Shown in pieces: positions 8,031 through 16,249 of a stretch of DNA of 64,000 nt (its first letter is position 1; each line of letters begins with the position of its first letter). The stretch spans positions 930,001 through 994,000 of the forward strand of contig OY760176.1 of assembly GCA_963663315.1 (NCBI GenBank). Reading direction: 5' to 3'. Both the position numbers and the translations under genes were made by a program. The DNA comes from G963663315 sp963663315 (GTDB lineage: Bacteria; Pseudomonadota; Gammaproteobacteria; Arenicellales; Poriferihabitantaceae). The notes under the pieces were generated by a model. The model was not told where the DNA came from and did no database searches. It was given only the letters and a program-made list of their open reading frames with translations.

Positions 8031-9251
8031 TTATGCGAGCAGTTCGTCTTCAAACGGAAAATTGGCGACAAGCTCGTAACCCGTGGGCGTGATGCGCACC
8101 ATTTCCTCCAGCTTGACACCGTTCTTCTGGCCCGGCTCGCCAATGTAGCTTTCGACGGAAATGGTCATATTTTCTTCAAACACACCGTCGTAGCCGGTTC
8201 GCTCAAACAGGTGTATTGGCGGTATTTGTGGGTACTCGTTGCACATGCCGGTGCCGTGGGTCAGCACGCCGCAGTCGAGCGCGGTATATCGCTCAGGCAT
8301 TTTCCAGGCTTTTTCGGCAAACTCGCGAAACGAAACGCCCGCTTTCAGCAGCGACATGTTGTGGTGAATCTGTTCGTAGGAGAGCTTGTAAATGGTTTTT
8401 TGCTCCTCGCTGGGTGTTCCCGGATGGCACAACCATGTACGCGAGATATCCGTGTTGTAGCCAAACGGGCCAATCATATCGGTATCGATACCTAGCAGTT
8501 CGCCGGCCTGAATCGCGCGTTCGCTGGCTTCGGTATACCACGGGTTGGTGTTGGTGCCCGACACCACCAATCGGGTTTCGATGTAGTCACCCCCGAGATT
8601 CGAATTGACCGAAACCAGTGTCGACCACAGGGCGTTTTCCGTGACACCCGGCGCTGTCTGCTTACGCATCGCATCCAGTGCGGTTTCGCAGACCAGCGCG
8701 GAGTGCTTTTGTGCTTTGAGTTCTTCGGCGGTTTTGATGCAACGCGCGTATTCGATAACGTCCTGCCCGAATCCGACAGTGATGTTTCTCGCTTCCAGTG
8801 CGTGACGCCCATCGGTATCCAGGCGATCGACCACGATCCGGGTACTGACGCATCGCTCGTTGACGACATCGGCCAATTCGTCGGCCCAGGATTTGATAAG
8901 GCTACTGCGCTTGGAGCCGGCGGTGTGGTTGTACCAGAGCGTGCCGGGGCGAGACTCCTCGATGGTTTCCATGCCGGCCGACAGGTGCTTGCAATTGACG
9001 AAGTCGAACAACGTCGCTTTACCTTCCGCCGGAACCAGGCAGTAACGCGCCGAATTGTGCATGGTCCAGATTTGCATGTTTCGACAATCCGTTGCATAGC
9101 GGATGTTGATCGGGTCGTACAACAACATCCCGCCCAGATCTTGCGCCTGTAGTTCATTTTGCAGCCTGCTTAACCGGTCGATGCGCATTCGCGATTCATC
9201 CACCTGTGGTAATGCCGCTAGCTTCTTTCGTACTTCGTCAAAATCCACCAA
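8031..9251 (-). CDS. M24 family protein, DddP-like
   Basis: A 406-residue pita-bread-fold protein. The N-terminal YDPINIRYATDCRNMQIW segment and the C-terminal metal site match the DMSP lyase DddP better than ordinary Xaa-Pro peptidases. The six expected metal ligands are present in GIDTDMIG, YNTDISRTW, LTHGTGM, SVESYIG and KLEEMV; the H-to-E and E-to-E spacings (35 and 15) equal those I recall for DddP. However, the Asp proposed as DddP catalytic base, six residues after the His, is Asn here, and the preceding Tyr is Cys, so a different substrate is likely. The start is TTG 9251 or GTG 9248, supported by GAGAGG just upstream; no ATG lies near. Alternatives: ectoine- or creatine-type hydrolase, aminopeptidase. 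Confidence 0.8.
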   Translation of the reverse strand: MVDFDEVRKKLAALPQVDESRMRIDRLSRLQNELQAQDLGGMLLYDPINIRYATDCRNMQIWTMHNSARYCLVPAEGKATLFDFVNCKHLSAGMETIEESRPGTLWYNHTAGSKRSSLIKSWADELADVVNERCVSTRIVVDRLDTDGRHALEARNITVGFGQDVIEYARCIKTAEELKAQKHSALVCETALDAMRKQTAPGVTENALWSTLVSVNSNLGGDYIETRLVVSGTNTNPWYTEASERAIQAGELLGIDTDMIGPFGYNTDISRTWLCHPGTPSEEQKTIYKLSYEQIHHNMSLLKAGVSFREFAEKAWKMPERYTALDCGVLTHGTGMCNEYPQIPPIHLFERTGYDGVFEENMTISVESYIGEPGQKNGVKLEEMVRITPTGYELVANFPFEDELLA

Positions 9252-9381
9252 TCGATGCCTCTCTAGTATTGTTGGAATAAAATATGGGTTATCAAAAAAG
9301 TCCTTCGTAAACTCGCGCTACGAAGGACTCAAAGGAAGTAGATATTTACTACGGCAGGAGAAATCTACTTTCCATTCACTA

Positions 9382-11013
9382 CTATGACAACCATATGAAC
9401 TCAGGCCATTCCATCGCTCCCAATTGGCCCAATGGAACTTTCGGCATACCCATGATGTTGGAGGCAATACCGTCGTTGAGATTCGAAAACGCAGGAATCA
9501 CCATGCCTGAATTTTCGTGAATCAGTGTTTGCATCTCACACATCATCTCCTGTCGCTTAGCCGGGTCGGTAACACCCAGAACCTCCTGTAACAAAACACC
9601 CATTCGATCGTTATTCCAATAGGTGTCGTTCCAGGATGCGCCCGGGCCAAATTGAATGGCCATTTGAGATTGAGCAGTCGGTCGCATGTTCCAGGTCACC
9701 ACATTCAGTGGTTCATTCATCCAAACTGCACCCCAATAGCCGTCAGTGGGCACTTTCTTGAGTTTCAGGTCAAAGCCGATTTTCGCGCAGTTCGCCTGGG
9801 TCAAAAGCGCCATATCTTCGATTCCGGCACCAATGGGTGCAATAAACAACTCGGCACTGCTGATTCCCGACTTTTTGAAGTGAAACTTGGCTTTGTCAGG
9901 ATCGAACGCACGTTGAGGCAACTCGGAGCAAAAATCTGTTCCGTGGGCAAGCATGACGGGTGTGTCATTACCGATGGAACCTGCGTCTTTCAGAATTCTC
10001 TTAACGATTCGCTCACGATCCTGAATGTATTGCATGCCTTTAACAAAATCGTCGTTCTCACCTGGCGACGCATTTTTAAGACAACAGATACCAACTTGAA
10101 GGGCCGCTGGAGTGGAAAGCAAACTGACACCGTCGGCTCTCTCAATCTGTTTAAATGCTTTAGGGTCCACCGACGAGATCAACTGCGCGTCACCTGCAAC
10201 CAGCGCGTTAACCCTCGCGACAGGATCAGTTATTGCCGTCACCTCGATGGCATCCAAATTCGCCCCTTCACGCCAATAGTTTTCATTGCGTTTATGGACC
10301 GATTTTATACCCGGCTCAAATGACTCCAAGGTAAATGGACCGGTGCCGTTTCCTTCACCTGTCGTTCCATTTTTAACAATTTTGCTCTGAAAGATACCAA
10401 GCACAGTGGGTAAATCCGCATTGGGTGTATTCATCACGGCCTGACATTCATCTTCGCCGGTTTTCTTCCACTCCCCAACCGACTCTAAAACCGCCTTAAT
10501 GACCGAGGTAGAATCCTCTCCCATGTGACGACGCATACTGTAAACAACATCATCTGCCGTTAATGGCGATCCGTCGTGGAACGTAACGCCTTTTCGGATC
10601 TTAAAATTCCATAATGTTGCATCCTTGTTTGGTTCAAACGACTCAGCCAATTCAGGCTGCGGGGTCAGGTCATCAGCGTGTTGCACCAGACTGTTGTAGG
10701 TGCAACGTCCTCGACAGTAATCGATGGATGAGGTGAACAATGTTGGATCCAATTGATCGTCGGGGCCGTGCAAATTCGATGCGTATCGTACAGTTCCGCC
10801 TTTTTTCGGGGTTTGAGCCATTGCTTCTCCCCCTGATGTGAGCAGGTGCTGAGCGGTCGCCAGGGAAACACCCGTTGCTGCCATCAACTTGAGGAGATGG
10901 CGTCTCGACAACTTATTATTTAACACCTTTTCGACGAGCGCTTGATCGTGAGCTGACAAATCGGAATACGATAACTCGTTGTGTTTGTTTTCAGGCGCGG
11001 ATTTGTTTTTCAT
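9382..11013 (-). CDS. Tat-exported ABC transporter substrate-binding protein, family 5
   Basis: A 543-residue SBP_bac_5 (peptide/nickel/opine type) periplasmic binding protein. The N-terminus has a twin-arginine signal (LSRRHLLKLMAATGV, Arg37-Arg38) and a likely cleavage after AMA near residue 66. The mature part shows the family signature LWNFKIRKGVTFHDGSPLTADDVVYS. A clear GGAGG ribosome site precedes the ATG. It heads the minus-strand run that continues with the DddP-like and sterol desaturase-like genes, so it may deliver the substrate of those enzymes. No permease or ATPase gene is present anywhere nearby, so it must work with a transporter encoded elsewhere. The LysR gene diverges from it and is the obvious candidate regulator. 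Confidence 0.88.
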   Translation of the reverse strand: MKNKSAPENKHNELSYSDLSAHDQALVEKVLNNKLSRRHLLKLMAATGVSLATAQHLLTSGGEAMAQTPKKGGTVRYASNLHGPDDQLDPTLFTSSIDYCRGRCTYNSLVQHADDLTPQPELAESFEPNKDATLWNFKIRKGVTFHDGSPLTADDVVYSMRRHMGEDSTSVIKAVLESVGEWKKTGEDECQAVMNTPNADLPTVLGIFQSKIVKNGTTGEGNGTGPFTLESFEPGIKSVHKRNENYWREGANLDAIEVTAITDPVARVNALVAGDAQLISSVDPKAFKQIERADGVSLLSTPAALQVGICCLKNASPGENDDFVKGMQYIQDRERIVKRILKDAGSIGNDTPVMLAHGTDFCSELPQRAFDPDKAKFHFKKSGISSAELFIAPIGAGIEDMALLTQANCAKIGFDLKLKKVPTDGYWGAVWMNEPLNVVTWNMRPTAQSQMAIQFGPGASWNDTYWNNDRMGVLLQEVLGVTDPAKRQEMMCEMQTLIHENSGMVIPAFSNLNDGIASNIMGMPKVPLGQLGAMEWPEFIWLS

Positions 11014-11202
11014 TTCATTGGTCCTCCAGTGGTTGGAATTAACATCAGTGACTATATCAAGTAGAGTCGCTTCATTCTGTTACTAACATTGTTTATGCAA
11101 TCGTAGCCGTCAAGGGATCTATCTATATTTTATAAAGGAATGTATCTCTTCTAATTCTTTTTGTAAACGGTATAATTCTTATGCAAATCATTCATTTTAG
11201 GA
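11014..11202. promoter_or_regulatory. divergent promoter region between binding-protein and LysR genes
   Basis: An AT-rich 189-base gap between divergent starts, the usual place for LysR-type operator sites and both promoters. I see no single unambiguous T-N11-A dyad, so only the region is marked. Confidence 0.4.
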
Positions 11203-12111
11203 ATGAATATGAAAAGTGAACTTCCCTCTCTCAACGCGTTGGGCGCCTTTGAAGCCGCGGCGCGCCATCTCAGCTTTACGAAGGCCGCAAAAGAGTTTGA
11301 CATTCTACAACCGGCTATCAGTCGTCACATCGCTGCATTGGAAAGTGAGCTCGGTACCACCTTGTTTATTCGGAAGAAGCCAAAGCTGGGATTGACGTAT
11401 GACGGCGAGACACTACTGGCGGCTGTATCAAACGGATTTGGGCAAATTGCTCATGCTGTCAATGTCATTCGTGATCGCAATAGTACACAGTCATTCGTAG
11501 TTATCGCTTCCATCGGTTTCGCAAGTTGCTTTCTTATGCCGCGGTTGTCTGATTTCGACACCCGCTATCCCGACGCGGAACTGGAATTGGTGACCAGCGA
11601 CCTCTACCGAAAGTACAATCCGGATGAGTTTGATGTCGCTATTGTCTTTTCAAATAAGGAAAACGCCCCGGGACGGGATGTCAGGCTTCTGTTTCCCGAA
11701 GAATTGATCGCCGTATGCGCGCCCGATTACCTGGATGGGCGAGAGCCGCTCAGTGACGAAGAGCTGGCAAAAGAAATGTTGCTCCATCTGCACGAGCCCA
11801 ATCATTTGGAAGATTGGAATACTTTTCTGTCTGATGCTGCGGTAAAGGCACCTCCGTCAACCGCATCGAATCGCTACACCGCTTATACGACTTATCTGCA
11901 AGCTGCACTGAATGGGGAAGGCATTGGACTCGGATGGTCTGTTTACATCGACGACTTGCTGAGGGCGAATCGCCTTTGCCTGGCAAGTAACCGGCGCGTA
12001 CGAACCGAGCGGGGTTTTTTCTGTTGGGTTTCAGACCGTGGACTTGACAAGCCTGCGGCGCGTGATTTCGCCAACTGGTTGCCCAAAGCAATTGAGTTGA
12101 AGCCCCGGTAG
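11203..12111 (+). CDS. LysR-family transcriptional regulator (GcvA-like)
   Basis: A 302-residue LTTR. The N-terminal winged HTH (about 8-66) reads SLNALGAFEAAARHLSFTKA through ISRHIAALESELGTTLF, the pattern of the GcvA/AmpR branch. The remainder is the periplasmic-binding-like effector domain. The ATG at 11203 or the one two codons later would serve. It is transcribed away from the binding-protein/DddP-like/desaturase run and probably controls it in response to the imported compound; effector unknown. Downstream is a degraded region rather than another gene. Confidence 0.9.
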   Translation: MNMKSELPSLNALGAFEAAARHLSFTKAAKEFDILQPAISRHIAALESELGTTLFIRKKPKLGLTYDGETLLAAVSNGFGQIAHAVNVIRDRNSTQSFVVIASIGFASCFLMPRLSDFDTRYPDAELELVTSDLYRKYNPDEFDVAIVFSNKENAPGRDVRLLFPEELIAVCAPDYLDGREPLSDEELAKEMLLHLHEPNHLEDWNTFLSDAAVKAPPSTASNRYTAYTTYLQAALNGEGIGLGWSVYIDDLLRANRLCLASNRRVRTERGFFCWVSDRGLDKPAARDFANWLPKAIELKPR

Positions 12112-12169
12112 AGGTTGGCGGACCTTATTTGGGGCTAGTCGTGGCAAACTGTCTAAAAGTAATCCCTCG

Positions 12170-12298
12170 TCATGCGGACCGCTTGAGCGTATCGTAAAGC
12201 GTCGTGCGCCTGATACCAAAGCTGCGGCAAACAGCCGCTTTAGTCATTCCTGAATCCAGTGCCTTATGTCTCCGCATACATGTTCTGGAACGTGACAT
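12170..12298 (-). pseudogene. serine recombinase (resolvase/invertase) C-terminal HTH remnant
   Basis: A 42-codon frame whose middle, KALDSGMTKAAVCRSFGIRR followed by TTLYDTLKR, is the helix-turn-helix that ends Tn3 resolvases and Hin-type invertases. The catalytic serine domain is absent: nothing upstream on this strand resembles it. It therefore marks a lost transposon or invertible element between the LysR gene and vapBC. Confidence 0.65.
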
Positions 12299-12735
12299 CA
12301 TCGTCTCCGAACGGACATATCCAACTAAGAGGAATCAATGGAGATGCCCCGTTCCTCACCATTTCGACTGCACCCCGGATTGCAAGCGGTGTGGGTTTTG
12401 ATCCCGACATCCGTATACCAGGATATTTCACGAGTAGTGTGAGATTGGGTTGTATTTGCAGTTCGGGGTGGACACAAAGGGACCCACGTCTGTACTTTGG
12501 TCATGATCGATTTTTCAGACTGGTTCACGGATTTTGGACACACTTTCACCTCCCCGTTGTTTACTAATGTACCGGGTCAGCACTCACAGGTCATCAGGAG
12601 GTATCAAGGCGAAAAGGCGACGCCACAAAACAACGCCTGATGCACACTGGCACTGCTCAACAGAAGTCGGATGCGGCTGGTGTTGCCAAGTGCCAAACGG
12701 CGGAAAAATTATTTATTGTGTAGACAAACGGGAAA
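12299..12735. other. 437 bp without a recognisable gene
   Basis: Several open frames cross this stretch in different directions but none shows a recognisable domain, and none has a convincing start. Given the recombinase remnant on one side and vapBC on the other, it is probably scrambled mobile-element debris. Confidence 0.4.
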
Positions 12736-13134
12736 TTAAATCCAGTTATCAAGGCGTAGACCCTCTACGCGCTCGAACTCTTGCAAGTTATTAGTTACCA
12801 GCGTTAAGCCTGCACATCTCGCATGCCCGGCAATATGCAAGTCATTAACACCAATGGATGTGCCTTTACGTTCCAGCGTCGCCCGAATATCCCCGTAGTG
12901 GGCTGCCGCTTTATTGCCGTACTCCAACACTGTTAAACGGGAAACAAAGTCTTCAACTTGACGCAGATTATGATCAGGTTTGGCGCTTTTCTCTACACCA
13001 TGCATCAGTTCCGCCAACGTGATTGAACTGATGCAAAGTTGGCCAGCATGCTGATTAAAGGTTGCCAGCGCCTCCGGCGGGCGTCGTTTGATCACATAAA
13101 TGGCAATATTGGTGTCGAGCATGTATTTCAACAT
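12736..13134 (-). CDS. vapC: VapC-type PIN-domain toxin
   Basis: A 132-residue PIN ribonuclease. The acidic active-site residues are visible in YMLDTNIAIYVIK (first Asp), TLAELMHGV (Glu) and GVNDLHIAGHA (Asp), and the ending LVTNNLQEFERVEGLRLDNWI is the typical VapC C-terminus. The family cleaves tRNA or rRNA to stop translation. ATG 13134 shares its A with the TGA stop of the antitoxin gene (TGATG), giving coupled translation; an in-frame TTG one codon earlier is less likely. It is the distal gene of a vapBC operon. Confidence 0.92.
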   Translation of the reverse strand: MLKYMLDTNIAIYVIKRRPPEALATFNQHAGQLCISSITLAELMHGVEKSAKPDHNLRQVEDFVSRLTVLEYGNKAAAHYGDIRATLERKGTSIGVNDLHIAGHARCAGLTLVTNNLQEFERVEGLRLDNWI

Positions 13135-13367
13135 CAAAAAGCTTCCCGTTCAGATTGCTCTTGGGAAGCACGCTCTTCCATAAAATCATCGCTCATTCGA
13201 TCATTGGAAAGAAAGAAACTGTCCCAGGAGCTATCTACAGGAGATAGCACCCTATCCTTACCGACAACACGAACATTAACTTGCTTGACCTCGTCGGGGA
13301 AACGGGTATCAGCGGGTAACCTGACCGCCTGGGTGCGGTTGTTTACGAATACCGAGCCAGTAGACAT
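13134..13367 (-). CDS. vapB: VapB-type antitoxin
   Basis: A 77-residue antitoxin. The N-terminal SVFVNNRTQAVRLPADTRFP is the AbrB/SpoVT-fold VapB DNA-binding half, and the acidic C-terminal tail is the part that would wrap around VapC. AGGAGG lies about 7 bases before the ATG. Palindromic sequence just upstream (13388-13440) is a probable operator for autoregulation by the VapBC complex. Confidence 0.9.
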   Translation of the reverse strand: MSTGSVFVNNRTQAVRLPADTRFPDEVKQVNVRVVGKDRVLSPVDSSWDSFFLSNDRMSDDFMEERASQEQSEREAF

Positions 13368-13387
13368 TGCAAACCTCCTCTTTAAAC

Positions 13388-13439
13388 TATATACATCAAG
13401 TGTATAGCAATATACTAATATATAGCAAGAGTATATAGC
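13388..13439 (-). promoter_or_regulatory. vapBC promoter/operator palindromes
   Basis: CTATATAC at 13388-13395 and GTGTATAG at 13400-13407 form a near-perfect dyad, followed by further TATACT/AGTATA and CTATATA elements to 13439. The whole stretch is AT-rich and lies directly upstream of the vapB ribosome site. VapB proteins bind such dyads; the role is inferred from position. Confidence 0.55.
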
Positions 13440-13465
13440 CCGGATGAGGTTAACTCATGGAATGA

Positions 13466-15919
13466 TGTTTTAATCATGCTACACCTTTGGGGAGTGAATT
13501 TTCGGGATCGAACAAGCAGGGTTTACAGACGATGGCGCGGGTTGATTGGCCGATCAACAGCACTTCCAGAACGGTCCCTTCGGTGGCATGTGCTGGATCG
13601 ATATAGGCCATGGCTAGGTTTTTTTGCGTCCGATAACCCCATGCTGCCGAGGTGATGGAACCTGTGGGTTTTCCATCAAGGAAGACGCCTTCACCGGGTT
13701 GCGCCGGGGCGTGTGTGCTGTCCAACTCCAGGAGCACCCTCTGTTTACGGTTTCCGGCAGATATTCGGGCTTTCAAGCCCGCTTTTCCGTGAAACTCCTT
13801 GCTCATGTCAACAAAGCGACCCAACCCGGCCTCGACCGGGTTGAACTCAGTGATGAATTCGCCCTTCCAGTGTCCATAGCCCTTTTCCATTCGCATGGAA
13901 TGGATGGCATACATCCCGAAATGGGTCAGGCCGAAGGCCTCACCCGCCTTTCGGAGGATTTCATAGGCGGCATAAAGTTGTGAGTTTGGAACATGCAGCT
14001 CGAAAGCCTGTTCACCCGAATAGCTGATGGCGATCGCCAGCGCCTCAATATGGCCAATGAAGCAGGGTTGCGCGGTAAGCCAGGGGAAGTCGGTTTGGCC
14101 CCATTTTGTTCGTGGGGACACTGCCGTCAGCAGACTTCGGGTTTTGGGGCCTGCGATGACCAGCAGCGTGTGCGTGTTGGTGTGGCTTTCGACTCGAATG
14201 TCTGACCTTTTCGGCAAACGTTCGGTCAACCAGTCCATATCGTGATATTCGGCTGTAGCCGCAGAGCCATAGAAGATGTCGCCACCAGGCAACGGCACAA
14301 TCGTCGCTTCTCCCGAGATGTTGCCCTTGTCGGTGAGAAAATAACACAGGCTGGCTTTGCCGGTATTACTGGATACTGGTGAGCAGGTCAGGCCGCTGAG
14401 CCAGTGCAAGGCATCCGTCCCGCTGATCCTGAAATGGTTGAAGCCCGATAGTTCCGCAAGCCCCGCATTCCTGGTCAGCGCTTCGATTTCTGCGCCCACT
14501 ACGTCGTGCCAGTTCTGGAACGCATAACCGTGGCTTTCGACAAATTCCGCATCGGGTTTATAAAAGTTTGTCCGCTCCCACCCGTTGACCAAGCCAAATT
14601 CCGCGCCCTGCTCTTTAAGTACCGGATAAAGCGGTGAGGCTTTGGCGGGCCTCCCGGCTGGACGATGTTCACCAGGCAGGCGCCAGCGGAATTCGTGCTG
14701 GTAATCTTCAATCGATTTCTGCGCCGTGTACTCGGTGTTGGCGAAGCTGGTAATGCGGCGTGGATCAAGTTGCCAGGTATCCCATTCCGTTTCTCCGTGC
14801 ACCATCATCTGGGCCAGCATTTTGCCATAGCCGCCGCCCTCGCCAATGCCGACGCGCAGACCGTTCATCGACCAGCAATTGCGCACGCCCGGTTGCTTAC
14901 CCACCAGCGGCCCTGCATCCGCGGCATAGGAGATCGGGCCATTGACCACTGCCTTGATGCCAACATCTTGTAAACAAGGCAGACGAGCAAAGATCGGCTC
15001 CATCCTGGGCAGCAGCCGATCAAGATCATCGGGGCAAAGCGCATTGACGAAATCTGGATCAATGCCGTCCATACCAAAGGTTTTACAATCGTGTTCGTAA
15101 ACACCTACCAGAAGCCCCTTCTTTTCCTGGCGCATATAGAAGGTATCGCGCGGACAGCGCACCATGGGAACGCGGTCGTCGAGGGCTACCAGGTTAGGAA
15201 TATCTTCGGTGATGAAATACATATGCTCCATCGCAATGACAGGGTATTTGATGCCCATCAACGCACCCACCTCGTTCACTCGATAGCCAGCTGCGACGAC
15301 AATATGTTCGGCAGTGATCGTGCCTTTGTCCGTCGTCACCAGCCATTCGCCGTTCGGCTTCTGGGACAACCCCGTTACAGGCGTATTTCTATGAATGGCG
15401 GCCCCTGCCCTGCGTGATCGTATGGCCAGTGCCTGACACAGTTGTGCGGGATCAATGTCACCATCCCTTTCGTCCCAAAGGGCTGCCAGAACTCCGTTGA
15501 TGTTCAGCAAGGGATTGCGCCGCTTTGCTTCTGCCGCGTCAAGCAGGTCGAACTTCAGCCCCAATCCTTTGGCAACCGACATAATGTGGTGCGCCTCATC
15601 TACATGGGTCTGGTTGGTCAGCAGGCGCATGCCTCCGGTGGAATAGTGATAGTTAATCGGATAGACCGGATCATCGGCCAGTTCTTTATAGAGCTTGATC
15701 GTATAGTCACGCAGCAGGAGGAGGAGCTGGTTGAAGGCCAGGCTCGGGCATTGTGCGGCAGAATGCCAGGTCGTCCCCGAGGTGAGTTCGTTACGCTCCA
15801 ATAGAACGATATCGTTCCAACCTTCTTTGGTCAGATGGTAAAGGGCCGATAAGCCACCGATGCCACCTCCGATAATGACAACACGGGCATGTGATTTCAT
15901 ATTCGATCTCAGAACAGGT
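13466..15919 (-). repeat. direct repeat copy 2 (dehydrogenase duplication)
   Basis: Second copy of the segment described at 3013-5467, same orientation, about 10.45 kb away. Recombination between the copies would delete everything from the IS element through vapBC. Confidence 0.85.
13474..15900 (-). CDS. dimethylglycine/sarcosine dehydrogenase-like FAD enzyme with GcvT-type C-terminal domain (copy 2)
   Basis: The paralogue of the gene at 3022-5448: same 808 residues, same FAD loop and same TSGTTWHSAAQ motif with His46, about 94% identical by hand count. Substitutions are scattered, with small clusters near residue 190 and near 240, and again close to the C-terminus. Both copies are intact, so both are probably under selection or the duplication is recent. 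Here the upstream neighbour is a ureohydrolase remnant rather than an IS element, and vapBC follows downstream. Its own promoter region (15901-15957) is short and AT-rich. Confidence 0.88.
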   Translation of the reverse strand: MKSHARVVIIGGGIGGLSALYHLTKEGWNDIVLLERNELTSGTTWHSAAQCPSLAFNQLLLLLRDYTIKLYKELADDPVYPINYHYSTGGMRLLTNQTHVDEAHHIMSVAKGLGLKFDLLDAAEAKRRNPLLNINGVLAALWDERDGDIDPAQLCQALAIRSRRAGAAIHRNTPVTGLSQKPNGEWLVTTDKGTITAEHIVVAAGYRVNEVGALMGIKYPVIAMEHMYFITEDIPNLVALDDRVPMVRCPRDTFYMRQEKKGLLVGVYEHDCKTFGMDGIDPDFVNALCPDDLDRLLPRMEPIFARLPCLQDVGIKAVVNGPISYAADAGPLVGKQPGVRNCWSMNGLRVGIGEGGGYGKMLAQMMVHGETEWDTWQLDPRRITSFANTEYTAQKSIEDYQHEFRWRLPGEHRPAGRPAKASPLYPVLKEQGAEFGLVNGWERTNFYKPDAEFVESHGYAFQNWHDVVGAEIEALTRNAGLAELSGFNHFRISGTDALHWLSGLTCSPVSSNTGKASLCYFLTDKGNISGEATIVPLPGGDIFYGSAATAEYHDMDWLTERLPKRSDIRVESHTNTHTLLVIAGPKTRSLLTAVSPRTKWGQTDFPWLTAQPCFIGHIEALAIAISYSGEQAFELHVPNSQLYAAYEILRKAGEAFGLTHFGMYAIHSMRMEKGYGHWKGEFITEFNPVEAGLGRFVDMSKEFHGKAGLKARISAGNRKQRVLLELDSTHAPAQPGEGVFLDGKPTGSITSAAWGYRTQKNLAMAYIDPAHATEGTVLEVLLIGQSTRAIVCKPCLFDPENSLPKGVA

Positions 15920-15957
15920 TCTACTTGGCTCTGTAAGATAAAATGCAGTTGTAATTG

Positions 15958-16155
15958 CTATGTTGTTATCGTTTTGGTTTTTCGATCAGATATGGTCTGT
16001 GTATTCTGACAGACAAGAGCCATACACTCCAGCATCACAGTTCCCGCCAGAAAGGCTGTCATTCCTCCCACATCGTGTGGTGGGCTTACTGTATTTACAT
16101 CCACGGCCACCAGGTTCAGACCTGCCAACCCTTGCAGCAGGGATAATCCCTCCAC
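15958..16155 (-). pseudogene. ureohydrolase (agmatinase/arginase family) C-terminal remnant
   Basis: On the minus strand, EGLSLLQGLAGLNLVAVDVN followed by TVSPPHDVGGMTAFLAG is the end of the agmatinase/guanidinobutyrase fold (family form VVGVDVVEVSPPYD-x-TA). Only about 50 conserved C-terminal residues plus a short tail remain; no metal-ligand motifs are found upstream. The gene was therefore cut at about 16158. The rest of the 15.9-16.25 kb gap shows nothing further. Confidence 0.65.
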
Positions 16156-16249
16156 TTTTCGCCGTGTATTCCTTGTTCTGTTTCATTATTCGTGTTTATT
16201 ATTTCTGTCAGGTATATTCTGATTGATAGATTACAGCAAGTCAAAACCC

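Noticed and set aside
12259..12567. 102-codon plus-strand frame
   Set aside because: No recognisable domain, antisense to the recombinase remnant in part, and no ribosome site.
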